Source: Tunturibacter gelidoferens (GTDB lineage Bacteria; Acidobacteriota; Terriglobia; Terriglobales; Acidobacteriaceae). From it: 64,000 bases of DNA. The DNA lies in the NCBI RefSeq assembly GCF_040358255.1, contig NZ_CP132938.1, positions 310,001-374,000 on the forward strand, read 5' to 3'. Below are positions 9,255-19,510 of this stretch, one piece after another. Position 1 is the first letter of the stretch, and every line of letters starts with the position of its first letter. The notes beneath the pieces were generated by a model. The model was given only the letters and a program-made list of their open reading frames with translations. It was not told the DNA's origin and did no database searches. The translations under genes were made by a program, and so were the position numbers.

Positions 9255-10703
9255 TCAGGCTTCGGAGAATGGTTGGAGTTGCTTCTCCGTCGGTGGGCTG
9301 GTCAATAGGCTGACAGCGATCAGACACAGCAGAGAGACAAGCAGTGCTGGAAGAATAGCGTCGCGTTCGCTGATGACCGCCGGCAGATGAGAGTGGACAA
9401 AGCCGGTATCCCAGAAGACCGTAACGAACGTGCCCACCGCAATACTGGCCACGGCACCCGCTGCAGTCGCGCGTCTCCAGTAGAAGGTTGCAAGGATGAC
9501 CGGCGTCAGAGCAGCGCCATAAATCGTATAGGCGTAAAGCGACTTCTTCAGCACCGACTCTATATGGAGCGACTGGTAGAGCGCCCATAGACCAAGCAGG
9601 ACCACCATCAGACGAGAGACGGCGAGAGTCTTCGTGTTCGAAGCCTGCGGGTTGATATAGCGAAGATAGATGTCGTTGACGAGGTTAGTCGACGGCGAGA
9701 AGAGCCAGTTATTCGCTGTGGAGATGATCTTCGCGAAGATGGCTCCCATCAGCAGCGCGCCCAGCAGACGAAGCGGTGCGGACCCTGAGAAACCATGCAA
9801 CCCAAGGTAAGCGAGAATCTCGCGGGGGCGTGCGTGTACCTCTCCGCCAGGAAAGAAGCTAGACCCAGTGACGGCAAGGGCGACGATGACAGTCTCCAGG
9901 ATGACGGTACCGACGATCCACCCAACAACCGCACGGGTGGCATCCTTCTCCGACTTGGCAGAGAAAAACTTTTGATACATCGACTGATTTCCAAGCAGCA
10001 AAAGACAAGTCGGAAGAAAAAGCTCAAGAGCCTGGATGAATCTGAGATCGCCCAGCACCTGGAAATGAGTTGCGGGAAGGCTCGAATGGACCGCAGACCA
10101 TCCCCCGGCGTGATGTACAAGAATAGGCAGCGCTATAAGCATCGTAAAAGTGGCAAGAAGGCCGATCGCAACATCCATGTAGGCAACAGATGCCATGCCG
10201 GCAATCGCAGTAAAAACGATGACGAACGCAGCAATAATGTATTTGCCGAAGTCGGCGGTTATCAGGTCCGGGAAGATCAAGTGAAGAATATCGCCGCCAC
10301 CAACAAACTGGTAGCTCGTAACAGCCGTGTAGCAGAAGAGAATCGCGATGACGCCAAGCACGCGTGCCGCCTGGTTGTAACGAGCCTCGAGCAGATCGGG
10401 AATGGTAAACTGTGCGAACTTTCGTGCACGCGGGGCGATGAAGTAGATCAGCAGCAGGCCCGCCCAGCCACCACCTCCTTGCCAAAGCGCCGCGAAGCCA
10501 TGCTTATAGGCGTTTTCCGCCCCGCCGAGCAGCGACCCTGAGCCGATCCAGCTCGACAACAGCGTGAAGACCAGGACGAAGGCGGGCAGCGAGCGGCCTG
10601 CCACAAGATAGTCTGCCTTTGTCTTCACCTTACCAAGACGTGTGAGCGAAACCGTGAGCAGGGTGACGACAATAACCGATAGAACGATCGCGTAGAGATT
10701 CAT
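9255..10703 (-). CDS. Sodium:solute symporter (SSS family)
   Basis: 482 residues, a usual length for the SSS family, with about 13 hydrophobic membrane segments from residue 3 to about 465. The family hallmarks are visible: TKADYLVAGRSLPAFVLVFTL near the N-terminus, SSWIGSGSLLGGAENAYKHG in the unwound TM1 region, and GNQSMYQKFFSAKSEKDATRA in the centre, which resembles the SSS signature G-x-Q-x-x-x-Q-R. It would import an organic solute with Na+ across the cytoplasmic membrane. The substrate cannot be told from the sequence; proline, pantothenate, sugars and carboxylates are all possible. It is transcribed alone; the gap to the M13 peptidase is about 95 bp. No clear ribosome site precedes the ATG at 10703. 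Confidence 0.88.
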   Translation of the reverse strand: MNLYAIVLSVIVVTLLTVSLTRLGKVKTKADYLVAGRSLPAFVLVFTLLSSWIGSGSLLGGAENAYKHGFAALWQGGGGWAGLLLIYFIAPRARKFAQFTIPDLLEARYNQAARVLGVIAILFCYTAVTSYQFVGGGDILHLIFPDLITADFGKYIIAAFVIVFTAIAGMASVAYMDVAIGLLATFTMLIALPILVHHAGGWSAVHSSLPATHFQVLGDLRFIQALELFLPTCLLLLGNQSMYQKFFSAKSEKDATRAVVGWIVGTVILETVIVALAVTGSSFFPGGEVHARPREILAYLGLHGFSGSAPLRLLGALLMGAIFAKIISTANNWLFSPSTNLVNDIYLRYINPQASNTKTLAVSRLMVVLLGLWALYQSLHIESVLKKSLYAYTIYGAALTPVILATFYWRRATAAGAVASIAVGTFVTVFWDTGFVHSHLPAVISERDAILPALLVSLLCLIAVSLLTSPPTEKQLQPFSEA

Positions 10704-10797
10704 TAGGTTAGGTCAGTGTACTGTCTGGCAGCCGATCCTCGCACCCGTGACCTCGCGTTGGAGATTGAGCCGTCGGCCACGGGAAAATTCTGTCGTA

Positions 10798-12849
10798 TTA
10801 CCACACCCTGCAGGTGGGCGCGTGCACCATCGGCTGACCTGCTTTGCAGCTAAAGGCCTTCTGAAACTCCGGCATATTCGAAACCACGCCATTGATGCGC
10901 GCATACCCTGGCGAGTGGGGGTCCGTGATAGCGCGAACCCGCAGCACCTCGGGACGCTCATTCTCACAAGCCCATTGCGCCATCCCAACGAAGAAACGCT
11001 GATCCGGAGTGAATCCGTCCGCGCTCACCAACTGCTGCCCGGCAGTCTGCTTCTTCCATGCGATATAAGCGAGTAACGTCCCGCCCAGGTCGGCAACGTC
11101 TTCGCCACTGGTCAGCTTCGAGTTGATGTGAATATCGTCCACAACGATGTACTCTGCGTACTGATCACGAATGCAGTTAATACGGTCCTCGAAACCCTTG
11201 GCGTCCGCAGGCGTCCACCAGTCGCGGAGATTGCCTTTGTCGTCGAACTGCCGCCCCTCGTCGTCGAAGGCGTGCGTAAGCTCATGGCCGATTGTTGCTC
11301 CGGTGTTCCCGTAGTTTGGCGCGTCATCCAGCTTCGTGTCGTACAGCGGTGGTTGCAGCACGCCGGCAGGAAAATTGATATCGTTCATCTGTGGGTTGAA
11401 ATAGGCATTGACGGTAGGTGGCGTCATTCCCCATTCATTCAAGTCCACAGGCTTACCCAGCTTGTGCCACTGTCGCGCGTCTTCGAACCGATAAGAGCGC
11501 TCAACATTGCCAATGTAGTCATCTGACTTTATCTCTAGCGTCGTATAGTCACGCCACTGGTTCGGGTATCCAATCTTATTGCGAATCACATGCAGCTTGC
11601 GGAGAGCCTCCTGTTTGGTTGCGGGGCTCATCCAGTCGAGATTCTCGATCTCCTGCTTCATCGCAGCCTCGATCTGCTCCGTCATCAGCTGCGTCTTCGC
11701 TTTTGTATCGGCAGAAAATGTGCGCTTGACGAACTCCTGTCCCAGCGCTTCACCCAGGTCACGATCCACTCCACGCGTGCAGGTCTTCCAGCGCGGCGGC
11801 ATCGCAGGCACACCGCGTAGCGTCGTCGAATAAAAGTCGAAGTCAGCCTGTTCGAGCGGGTGAGCCAGGTATGGCGCCGCTGCCGTCAGAAAGTGAAATC
11901 GCAGATAACCGCGAAGTGCCTCAACAGACTCGGTCGAAACCTCCGCCTGCACTGCCTTCATGAACTCGGGCTGCGCCACATTCAGCTTCGCGACACCCGG
12001 CGCTCCCTGTATCTCAAAGTAACTTGGCCAATCGAAGGCGGGCGCGATCTTGCTCAGTTCACTAATCGTCATCATGTGATACGTCTTATGCGGATCGCGT
12101 CGGTCCACTCTCGTAAGCGAAGCTTTGGCGAGCGCCGTCTCAATGTGAAGCGTTGCATCCGCATCCAACTTCGCCTGCTCTGCAGACTCCCCGCCCAGCG
12201 TGAGCAGCTTCTGGATGTAGGCAAGATACTGCTCACGCAGCTTTACACTCTTATCATCCGTCTTCAGGTAATAGTCACGATCAGGCAGACCAAGTCCGCC
12301 CGCCCCAAGCGCCACGATCTCCAGCGACGAGTCGATCGCATCCTGATCTGTGCCCGATTCGAACAGGAAACTACCTGCGTAGTCATGGTGCAGTGAGCTG
12401 ATCGCCCTAACGAGTTCGGGCCGCGTCTTCAGGGCATCGATGCGCGCCAGACCCGACAGTGCAGGTTTCACACCCAGCGCATCGATCGCCGAGGTGTTCA
12501 TGCACCCGGCAAAATAGTCGCCGACCTTCTGCTGCACTGCGTCGCGATTCGCCGCCTTGGCATCCGCCTCGAGAATGCCCCAAAGAAACTGTTCATTCTC
12601 GTTGCCAAGCTTCGCGTAGACACTCCAGCCAGATTGGTCCGGAGGAATCGGATTTTTCTTCTCCCACCCACCGCAGGAGAACTTATAAAAGTCGACGCAA
12701 GGGTCCGCCCCGCGGTCTAGGCTCGACAGATCAAGCGATGGCGAGTAAGGCATCGATTGAAGAGGCTGAGCGGCCTCTTGCGCGGGAACTTGGATCGCGG
12801 CGAGCAATAACGCAGTGGCCGCCAGGGCGACCGGAACTTTCGAGAGCAT
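10798..12849 (-). CDS. M13 family zinc metallopeptidase (neprilysin/PepO-like), secreted
   Basis: 683 residues from an ATG at 12849 preceded by AGGAG; an in-frame ATG at 12870 is possible but has no ribosome site. A signal peptide (MLSKVPVALAATALLLAAIQ) directs export. The N-terminal M13 lid domain (about 40-430) starts with LSSLDRGADPCVDFYKFSCGGW. The catalytic domain has the zinc site HELTH at about 522-526 and the third ligand in SGEDVADLGG; the usual motif is E-N-x-x-D, here E-D-V-A-D, which keeps the Glu ligand and the Asp. NAYFNPQMNDINFPAGVLQPP and the C-terminal C-R-V-W are family hallmarks. It probably digests peptides in the periplasm or outside. A divergent M61 peptidase gene begins 126 bp away, so the two may share a control region. 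Confidence 0.93.
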   Translation of the reverse strand: MLSKVPVALAATALLLAAIQVPAQEAAQPLQSMPYSPSLDLSSLDRGADPCVDFYKFSCGGWEKKNPIPPDQSGWSVYAKLGNENEQFLWGILEADAKAANRDAVQQKVGDYFAGCMNTSAIDALGVKPALSGLARIDALKTRPELVRAISSLHHDYAGSFLFESGTDQDAIDSSLEIVALGAGGLGLPDRDYYLKTDDKSVKLREQYLAYIQKLLTLGGESAEQAKLDADATLHIETALAKASLTRVDRRDPHKTYHMMTISELSKIAPAFDWPSYFEIQGAPGVAKLNVAQPEFMKAVQAEVSTESVEALRGYLRFHFLTAAAPYLAHPLEQADFDFYSTTLRGVPAMPPRWKTCTRGVDRDLGEALGQEFVKRTFSADTKAKTQLMTEQIEAAMKQEIENLDWMSPATKQEALRKLHVIRNKIGYPNQWRDYTTLEIKSDDYIGNVERSYRFEDARQWHKLGKPVDLNEWGMTPPTVNAYFNPQMNDINFPAGVLQPPLYDTKLDDAPNYGNTGATIGHELTHAFDDEGRQFDDKGNLRDWWTPADAKGFEDRINCIRDQYAEYIVVDDIHINSKLTSGEDVADLGGTLLAYIAWKKQTAGQQLVSADGFTPDQRFFVGMAQWACENERPEVLRVRAITDPHSPGYARINGVVSNMPEFQKAFSCKAGQPMVHAPTCRVW

Positions 12850-12974
12850 GAGTTCTCCTGTGTGCACCATCCTAACCGTAAAAACCCTCGCAAAGCACGT
12901 TCGATTCGTCCCTGGGGCCGTGCACCGGCGTTAGACTGATCCCTGTTACAAAAAAGGAAGCGGAAGGCGGAACA

Positions 12975-14858
12975 ATGGCTGGTTTTTGGAAAAAGTGTGC
13001 CGGAGCGGCTCTGGCAGCAACCGTAAGCGTTTCAATGGCTGGGGCGCAGACCGCGCCAATCACCCTAAGTGTCGATCTCACAGATGCTCCACGAAAGATC
13101 CTTCATGCAATAGAAGTCATGCCGGTGACAGCCGGGCCCATGACCGTCGTCTATCCCAAATGGATTCCCGGAGAGCACGGACCCACCGGCCCCATTGAAA
13201 ATATGGCCGGATTTTTCATCACCGCCAACGGTCAACCCGTAAAGTGGGAGCGCGACAAGATCGATATGTTCGCCTATCACCTCACCATACCTCAGGGCGT
13301 CACGCAGCTTGAGATGAAGATCGACTTCCTCGCATCGTCGGCCCTTTCAGGATTCTCCGCAGGCGGATCGACCAGCGAAAACCTTGCTCTCCTCAGCTGG
13401 AACACATTGCTGGTCTACCCTGCCGACACCGACGCAAGCCAGGTCATGTTCACTCCATCGGTAAAGCTGCCAAGCGGATGGAATCTCGGAACCGCGTTGG
13501 ACAAAGATGGCGGCTCCGGTCAGACATCAACCTTCAAGACCGTAAGCCTCGAGCAACTGATCGACTCCCCCGTCCTCGCAGGCCGATACTTCCGCGAAAT
13601 CCCCCTCGCTCCCGAGATCTCGCCGAAGCACTACCTCGACATGGCAGCCGACGGCCCCGAACAGCTCAATCTCTCGAAGGAGCACATCGCCGACTTCGAC
13701 AAGCTGGTGCGCGAGACCGGCGCTCTCTATAAGTCGCGTCACTACGGCTCCTATCACTTCCTCGTAACTCTCAGCGACGAGGTCGCGCACTTCGGCCTCG
13801 AGCATCATCAGTCCAGCGATGACCGCGTGATGGCAACCACCTTCACTGACGATCGCGAGTTTGTCTTGGCCGGCCTGCTGCTGCCGCACGAGTTCACTCA
13901 CAGCTGGAATGGCAAATACCGCCGGCCCGCTGGCCTCGCAACCAGCAACTATCAGAAGCCCATGGAGGGCGATCTCCTCTGGGTATACGAGGGATTGACC
14001 GAGTATCTCGGCGACGTGCTCGCCGCACGCTGCGGCATCTGGACGCCCGACCAATACAAGCAGAGACTCTCCACCATCGCGGCCGAGTACGACAACCGTC
14101 CCGGCCGCACCTGGCGAGATATTCAGGACACCGCAACCGCCGCGCAGATCCTCTACGCCGCAGGCGGCGGATGGGATAACTGGCGTCTCAGTGTGGACTA
14201 CTACGACGAGGGCGAACTCGTCTGGCTCGATGTCGACACCACAATCCGTAAGATGACCAACGGCAAAAAAACCATCGACGATTTCGTCGCGAAGTTCCAT
14301 GGTCTCGGCGGAGACACCGGTCCTAAGGTCGTTCCCTACACCTTCGAAGATGTCGTCGCTGGCCTCAACAGCGTGGTCGCGAACGACTGGGCCACCTTCC
14401 TGCGCACCCGACTCGACTCAAACTCCTACCACGCGCCGCTGGGTGGTCTCGAGAACGGCGGCTACAAGCTCACCTACAGTGACAAGCCCAACGCTTGGAG
14501 CGCGCTCGAAGACCAGCAGAGTGAGTCCTTCGACTTCTGGTACTCCATCGGCCTGCACGCGAACAAGGCCGGCAATATCTCTGATGTTCTCAAGGGCGGA
14601 GAAGCCGACAAGGGCGGCATCGGCCCGGGAATGAAGATCGTCGCCGTAAACGGTCGCGCCTACACCCCTGATGTGCTCAAGGCGGCCATACACGATGCGA
14701 AGGACTCCGGTCTATCTGTCGAGCTAATCGTCTTGAACACGGGCTATTACAAGGTAGTCAAGCTGGACTATCACGAAGGCGAGCGTTATCCGATGCTGGA
14801 GCGCGTCTCCTCTGTACCGGATCGTCTGGATGACATTCTGAAGCCAGCGGCGAAGTAG
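12975..14858 (+). CDS. M61 family peptidase (glycyl aminopeptidase-like) with PDZ domain, secreted
   Basis: 627 residues with a signal peptide (MAGFWKKCAGAALAATVSVS, cut near AGAQ). The N-terminal M61 domain covers about 25-200. The catalytic zinc motif HEFTHSWNGKYRRP lies at about 305, followed by the third ligand in the WVYEGLTEYLGD segment. A C-terminal PDZ domain (about 515-600) contains GGIGPGMKIVAVNGRAYTPD. Members cleave N-terminal Gly or Ala from peptides. The ATG follows GGAAGGCGG at a good distance. It is divergent from the M13 peptidase and convergent with, and only 2 bp from, the YihY/BrkB gene. Together with the M13 enzyme it suggests secreted peptide breakdown as a nitrogen or carbon route. 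Confidence 0.93.
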   Translation: MAGFWKKCAGAALAATVSVSMAGAQTAPITLSVDLTDAPRKILHAIEVMPVTAGPMTVVYPKWIPGEHGPTGPIENMAGFFITANGQPVKWERDKIDMFAYHLTIPQGVTQLEMKIDFLASSALSGFSAGGSTSENLALLSWNTLLVYPADTDASQVMFTPSVKLPSGWNLGTALDKDGGSGQTSTFKTVSLEQLIDSPVLAGRYFREIPLAPEISPKHYLDMAADGPEQLNLSKEHIADFDKLVRETGALYKSRHYGSYHFLVTLSDEVAHFGLEHHQSSDDRVMATTFTDDREFVLAGLLLPHEFTHSWNGKYRRPAGLATSNYQKPMEGDLLWVYEGLTEYLGDVLAARCGIWTPDQYKQRLSTIAAEYDNRPGRTWRDIQDTATAAQILYAAGGGWDNWRLSVDYYDEGELVWLDVDTTIRKMTNGKKTIDDFVAKFHGLGGDTGPKVVPYTFEDVVAGLNSVVANDWATFLRTRLDSNSYHAPLGGLENGGYKLTYSDKPNAWSALEDQQSESFDFWYSIGLHANKAGNISDVLKGGEADKGGIGPGMKIVAVNGRAYTPDVLKAAIHDAKDSGLSVELIVLNTGYYKVVKLDYHEGERYPMLERVSSVPDRLDDILKPAAK

Positions 14859-14860
14859 GA

Positions 14861-15853
14861 TCACGCTGCAGGTTTAGGAGCAGCAGCGGAAGATCCTGTT
14901 GTGGAAGTTGACGCTTGCGTAACCGAAGCCGCCGCTGCGGCGAGGTCGTTTTGCTCGAGAAGGAGCAGACGCTTCGCCGCAGCGGTGGCTTCTATTTCGC
15001 TGTTGATCTCAGCCCCCAGCAACAGCATGAGTCCCGTCAAATAGAACCACGTAAGAAGAATGATGACCGCACCCAGAGAACCATACGTCACCGAATAGTT
15101 GTTGAAGAAGTGAACATAGAGCCGGAGACCAGTCGAAGTGATCAGCCACCCGACAATTCCGATAGCGGCGCCAGGAGTAAGCCAATGCCACTGGCTCCGT
15201 TTCACATCCGGGGCAAAGTAGTAGATGACTGCGAAAAATAGAGACAGCAAAACGACAGCAAACAGCCAGCCAAAACTGCGTGCTACAAGCGCCACAAGCG
15301 CAGCCAGAAAGTGGTCGTAGATGTGCAGGTGCGAGAGGCGAGCTAAGAAGTCTGCTCCCAGGAGCGAAGCAAGCATCAGCGTAACCAGCCCCATCAGAAG
15401 AACGGTCACTCCGATGGCGGAGAATCTCGCGGCAAAGTAAGAGCGAGTCTCCTTGACCTTGTAGACGACATTGAGCGAGTCCTGAATCGCGGAGAAACCA
15501 ACCGAGGCGCTCCAAACTGCCGCCACCAGCCCAAAGGTAAGCTTCCCGCTTGTAGCTGCAGCCGTCGTCTCGTTGAAGGTGCCCAGCACCATACCCATAG
15601 CGTCATGCGGAATAACGATCGAAAGATAACCCAGCAGTGAGTAATAAATATGCGACGCGGAGCGCGCTGCCAACCCTAACAAAGCAGTCGCAGTAAACAG
15701 ACTGGGAAACAAGGCGAAGATAAAGTAGAAGCCAAGTTCAGCAGCCCGGCCTACCAGGTTATCGTCGAGAAGAGATCTCCATGTATGCTTAGCGACCACA
15801 CTGACAGGGATCCCTTCAAGATTCCATAGGGAATGAAGTGGAGAACGAGACAC
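14861..15853 (-). CDS. YihY/BrkB family (UPF0761) integral membrane protein
   Basis: 330 residues with about six membrane segments. The family pattern is clear: a cytoplasmic N-terminus, then DDNLVGRAAELGFYFIFALFP, the central AVWSASVGFSAIQDSLNVVYKV, and FNNYSVTYGSLGAVIILLTWFYLTGLMLLLGAEIN near residue 270. The C-terminal 40 residues are Ala/Ser/Thr-rich and probably disordered. The family was once called ribonuclease BN, which is wrong for these proteins; their role is unknown, possibly transport or membrane-protein maturation. Its 3' end is 2 bp from the convergent M61 gene. Confidence 0.9.
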   Translation of the reverse strand: MSRSPLHSLWNLEGIPVSVVAKHTWRSLLDDNLVGRAAELGFYFIFALFPSLFTATALLGLAARSASHIYYSLLGYLSIVIPHDAMGMVLGTFNETTAAATSGKLTFGLVAAVWSASVGFSAIQDSLNVVYKVKETRSYFAARFSAIGVTVLLMGLVTLMLASLLGADFLARLSHLHIYDHFLAALVALVARSFGWLFAVVLLSLFFAVIYYFAPDVKRSQWHWLTPGAAIGIVGWLITSTGLRLYVHFFNNYSVTYGSLGAVIILLTWFYLTGLMLLLGAEINSEIEATAAAKRLLLLEQNDLAAAAASVTQASTSTTGSSAAAPKPAA

Positions 15854-16087
15854 AAGATCCCAGATTCGGCGCTGAATCCGTGCACCGCTAACCGGATCGA
15901 GTTTTGGGTCGACAGATGAGATAGGGCGCTCCCTCTAGCCCGCTCGATGACTTACCGAGGGCGTTCAAACGAGCGTTCTGCCAAGCTAGATGCCGCGCCA
16001 CGCGCTAAGGTAGCCGCAACATGACTGTTTTCCACCGGGCTCTGGTGCATAAGATCACGATCGAGCATCTATTTATTGGTGAGATGA

Positions 16088-17005
16088 ATGCAGAGAGCAT
16101 GGCGAGCCAGACCGTTTGCAGTACGAAAGATGGAGCAGCTTTGGCGGCTGGTCCGCGAGAGCCACGAACAGCCGATGACCGGGACCTCTCGGCCAGTTGA
16201 GTTGGTAAGACCCAACGAACTCGGAGTCACTTTCATTGGGCACTCGTCGTTTCTCCTTCAGGTGTACGGACGAAAACTGCTCGTTGACCCAGTATTTTCA
16301 AAGCGGTTGATCGTACTCCGCCGGCAGCGGCGTCCCGGCGTCGTGGTCGACGCGCTGCCCGCCATCGACACAGTCCTTCTAACCCATGCGCACATGGATC
16401 ATCTCGACATGGCCTCCCTCCGGCGCGTCATTCGCGCAACGCGGAAGCTCACTGGACAGACCCCTGAGGTCATCGTGCCCCGCGGCGTCGAGGATCTCGT
16501 CGAAAGGCTAGGCTTCTCCAGAATCCACGGTCTGGCTTGGTGGGAGCAGATTGAAGTGCAAGGCCTCAAGGTAACGATGACCCCCTGCAAGCACTGGGGC
16601 GCGCGGATGTTTCGCGATACTCATCGAGGCTACGGCGGATATGTTGTCGAAGGCGGCGGCCAGTCGGTCTATCACTCTGGCGATACGGCTTACTTCGATG
16701 GATTCAGCGAGATCGGGGCCAGACTCAGGCCAGAGGTGGCCCTGCTTCCGATCGGTGCTTACTTTCCAGACAGCTACCGCTCTGTTCACACCAGTCCGGA
16801 AGAGGCTCTACGCGGTTTCGTTGATCTGGGTGCACAGCAAATGGTGCCGATGCACTACGGTACCTTCCGTCTGGGCCGGGAGCCCATGGAAGAGCCCCTT
16901 CAAAGACTCGAATTAGAAGCTGAAAGACTAGGTATTGAAGGGAAATTAAAAATTCTCGCGGAGGGCGAGACGATGCACCTTTGTCCGGCAACGAGCATCC
17001 GATAA
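16088..17005 (+). CDS. MBL-fold metallo-hydrolase, NAPE-PLD/UlaG-like
   Basis: 305 residues with the metallo-beta-lactamase fold. The metal motif is THAHMDHLDMASL (HxHxDH) at about residues 99-105; the later ligands are the His in TPCKHWGARMF and the Asp in VYHSGDTAYFDGF, with a final His in PMHYGTFRLG. The beginning GVTFIGHSSFLLQVYGRKLLVDPVFS is typical of N-acylphosphatidylethanolamine phospholipase D-like and L-ascorbate-lactonase-like members. It probably hydrolyses a phosphodiester or lactone; the substrate is unknown. The start is fixed by a TGA codon immediately before the ATG, which itself is part of ATGAATG. The aldo/keto reductase starts 3 bp after its stop, so they form an operon. 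Confidence 0.88.
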   Translation: MQRAWRARPFAVRKMEQLWRLVRESHEQPMTGTSRPVELVRPNELGVTFIGHSSFLLQVYGRKLLVDPVFSKRLIVLRRQRRPGVVVDALPAIDTVLLTHAHMDHLDMASLRRVIRATRKLTGQTPEVIVPRGVEDLVERLGFSRIHGLAWWEQIEVQGLKVTMTPCKHWGARMFRDTHRGYGGYVVEGGGQSVYHSGDTAYFDGFSEIGARLRPEVALLPIGAYFPDSYRSVHTSPEEALRGFVDLGAQQMVPMHYGTFRLGREPMEEPLQRLELEAERLGIEGKLKILAEGETMHLCPATSIR

Positions 17006-17008
17006 CGT

Positions 17009-17878
17009 ATGGCTACTTCAACTGTAAATGCGAAAGCAAGCGGAACGTTCTCGATCGGCGGGGACCTCCCGGTCAACCGCATGGGATACGGCGCGATGCG
17101 GATCACCGGCGACGGAATCTGGGGTGCGCCCAAAGACATCGAAGGTGCAAAAAAAGTACTGCGGCACGTCGTTGAACTCGGCATCAACTTCATCGACACA
17201 GCAGACGCCTACGGCCCGGACGTCAGCGAAGAGCTTATCGGGGAAGCGCTGTCTCCCTACGCGAAAGGCGTCGTCATCGCAACCAAAGGCGGGTTAACTA
17301 GGCAGGGACCAAACAAGTGGTTCCCGGTAGGACGCCCGGAGTACCTTACCCAACAAGTCGAAATGAGCCTGCGTAGGTTGAAAGTTGAGCGGATCGACCT
17401 CTGGCAGCTGCACCGCATCGACCCGAAGGTGCCCGTCGAAGACTCGCTCGGCGCGATGAAAAAACTCCAACAGCAGGGCAAGATCCGCCACATCGGCTTG
17501 AGCGAAGTGAAACCTCACGAGATCGACCAGGCCCGCAAGGTGGTCGAGATTGTAAGCGTGCAAAACCAGTACAACATCGGCGACCGCCAGCACGAAGACG
17601 TCGTCGACTACTGTGCCAAGCACAATATTGGATTTATTCCCTGGTTCCCGGTAGCAGCAGGTAAACTCGCTCAACCCGGTGGCAAGCTCGACTCCGTCGC
17701 CAAGAAGCACAATGCGACTGTCTCACAACTCTCACTGGCATGGCTGCTCCACCGTTCCCCGGTAATGCTACCCATTCCAGGTACTACGTCCCTACAGCAC
17801 CTGGAAGAAAACGTAGCCGCAGCCGATGTCAAGTTATCTGCGGCCGAATGGAAAGAGATCGAAGACTCTGCAAAATAA
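17009..17878 (+). CDS. Aldo/keto reductase
   Basis: 289 residues forming a TIM barrel with the AKR tetrad: Asp in [13 protein letters not shown], Tyr in the same segment, Lys in [17 protein letters not shown], and His in [10 protein letters not shown]. The C-terminal NADPH-binding loop is [19 protein letters not shown]. It reduces or oxidises carbonyl compounds with NADP(H); the substrate is not predictable. This is the second gene of an operon with the MBL hydrolase and is followed by a clear bidirectional terminator at 17901-17928. Confidence 0.92.
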   Translation: MATSTVNAKASGTFSIGGDLPVNRMGYGAMRITGDGIWGAPKDIEGAKKVLRHVVELGINFIDTADAYGPDVSEELIGEALSPYAKGVVIATKGGLTRQGPNKWFPVGRPEYLTQQVEMSLRRLKVERIDLWQLHRIDPKVPVEDSLGAMKKLQQQGKIRHIGLSEVKPHEIDQARKVVEIVSVQNQYNIGDRQHEDVVDYCAKHNIGFIPWFPVAAGKLAQPGGKLDSVAKKHNATVSQLSLAWLLHRSPVMLPIPGTTSLQHLEENVAAADVKLSAAEWKEIEDSAK

Positions 17879-17900
17879 CGAACAACCTTTCGCTTACCAA

Positions 17901-17928
17901 AAAAGAGCCGCCAGCGCGCGGCTCTTTT
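17901..17928. terminator. Bidirectional intrinsic terminator
   Basis: AAAAGAGCCG (17901-17910) pairs perfectly with CGGCTCTTTT (17919-17928) around an 8-base loop. It has A and T runs on both sides. It lies between the convergent aldo/keto reductase and NDH-2 genes and would serve both. Confidence 0.85.
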
Positions 17929-17976
17929 CATTTCGTTCGATCGTCTCCGCCAGGTAGCGAACTCGCTCATGCCCCG

Positions 17977-19359
17977 CTAAGTCTTAGGCGAATTGATATC
18001 CAGAGGTTTGGTAGTAAGAGGACCTACGTGGTCCTCCTGTGAATTCCAACCCGGCAGCTCCTGCGAGCCGGTAATCAGCCGCGCGCCATCGCTGAAGGTC
18101 AGGTACGTCCACGCCCACTGCCTGAAGACACCAAGCCGATTCCGAAAGCCGATGAGAAAAAAGATGTGAACGAGCAGCCACGTCATCCAGGCCGGAAAGC
18201 CGCTCCAATGGGCCTTGAACGGCCACTCGATGTTGGCCACCGCCGCCTTGCGCCCGATCGTAGCCATGTCTCCTTTATCAAAGTACCGAAACTGTTCGTC
18301 CTTGCCGCTCCCATCGCTGCCCAGTCCTGCGGCAACCAGTCTCCCGATACGTTTCGCGGCATAACGGCCCATCTGCATCGCAGGCTGCGCCACACCTGGC
18401 AGCTGTTTCCCGTCCTGTTCGACGTGAGCCAGATCGCCGCAGATAAAGATCTCCGGATGCCCCGGTGGGTTCAGATATCCATCGACAAACACCGCACCGC
18501 GCTTATCGGTTTCCACGCCAAGCAGCTTGCCAAGCGGCGAAGCCTGCACACCCGCCGCCCACAGCGTAACGACCGCGTCGATGCGTTCTTCGCCAACCAT
18601 CACGTAGCCGGGCTGCACATCGCTGACATGAGCGCCCGTGCGCACCTTCACCTTAAGTTCGGCGAGTTGTTCCAGCGCCTTCCGTTGCAGATCTTCAGGA
18701 TAGGCGGCCAGAATATTAGGCCCGCCCTCAAGAATGAGAACCTGCGCCATCGAAGGATCGATATGACGAAAATCCCGTGCCATGTAAAGCCGCGCAATGT
18801 CGCTGATCGCGCCCGCAAGTTCCACCCCCGTCGGCCCCCCGCCGATAATGACGAAGTTCAACGCCGGATGCGTTCCGGCCTCCATCATCTGCCGCTCCGC
18901 CAGTTCAAAGGCCAGCAGTACCCGTCGGCGAATCTCGGTCGCGTCCTCAACGGTCTTCAGACCGGGAGCAAGCTTGGCCCAGTCGTCCCTGCCAAAGTAA
19001 GAGTGCGTCGAACCCGTGGCGATGATCAGGTAGTCGTACTCGAGCTGCACGCCGGTCTTCAGATGAACGCGCTGCAGCGCCAGATCAAAGCCGATAGCCT
19101 CATCCATCAGAACATCGACGTTAGGGTGATCACGCACCAGCGAGCGGATAGGTTGCGCAATATCGGCCGGAGAGAGCACCGCCAGCGCGACCTGGTACAG
19201 CAGAGGCTGAAACAGATGATAGTTTCTACGATCTACCAGAGTTACGTCGACCGGAAGTTTACCTAGGGCCATCACCGCATTGACCCCGCCAAAGCCTCCC
19301 CCCAGAATCACAACTCGCTTTCGTGCAGGTCCGCTCGCTGCTGCCGCTGATATCGCCAT
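17977..19359 (-). CDS. ndh: Type II NADH dehydrogenase (NDH-2), NAD(P)/FAD-dependent
   Basis: 460 residues. An FAD-binding Rossmann motif VVILGGGFGGVNAVMAL is at about 15-31, and the NADH-binding motif VIIGGGPTGVELAGAISD at about 170-187. DRRNYHLFQPLLYQVA is the family signature after the first Rossmann unit, and IFICGDLAHVEQDGKQLPGVAQPAMQMG is the second FAD contact. A hydrophobic C-terminal segment (PAWMTWLLVHIFFLIGF) anchors it to the membrane. It passes electrons from NADH to quinone without pumping protons. The ATG at 19359 has GAGGAG 10 bases upstream. Single gene, with a terminator at its 3' end. Confidence 0.93.
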   Translation of the reverse strand: MAISAAAASGPARKRVVILGGGFGGVNAVMALGKLPVDVTLVDRRNYHLFQPLLYQVALAVLSPADIAQPIRSLVRDHPNVDVLMDEAIGFDLALQRVHLKTGVQLEYDYLIIATGSTHSYFGRDDWAKLAPGLKTVEDATEIRRRVLLAFELAERQMMEAGTHPALNFVIIGGGPTGVELAGAISDIARLYMARDFRHIDPSMAQVLILEGGPNILAAYPEDLQRKALEQLAELKVKVRTGAHVSDVQPGYVMVGEERIDAVVTLWAAGVQASPLGKLLGVETDKRGAVFVDGYLNPPGHPEIFICGDLAHVEQDGKQLPGVAQPAMQMGRYAAKRIGRLVAAGLGSDGSGKDEQFRYFDKGDMATIGRKAAVANIEWPFKAHWSGFPAWMTWLLVHIFFLIGFRNRLGVFRQWAWTYLTFSDGARLITGSQELPGWNSQEDHVGPLTTKPLDINSPKT

Positions 19360-19510
19360 CGTTCAGGCTCCTCGGTGTGCTGTGTCCATTATCTGATGCC
19401 GAATTGAGCCGTTCGGCGTTGTCCGTTGCTTTGCTGCCTAAGTTCGACGGTCTTCTCTCGAAGGAGTTACAGAAAAGCGCATCTCAGGACGAAAGGATCG
19501 GGACGAAAAA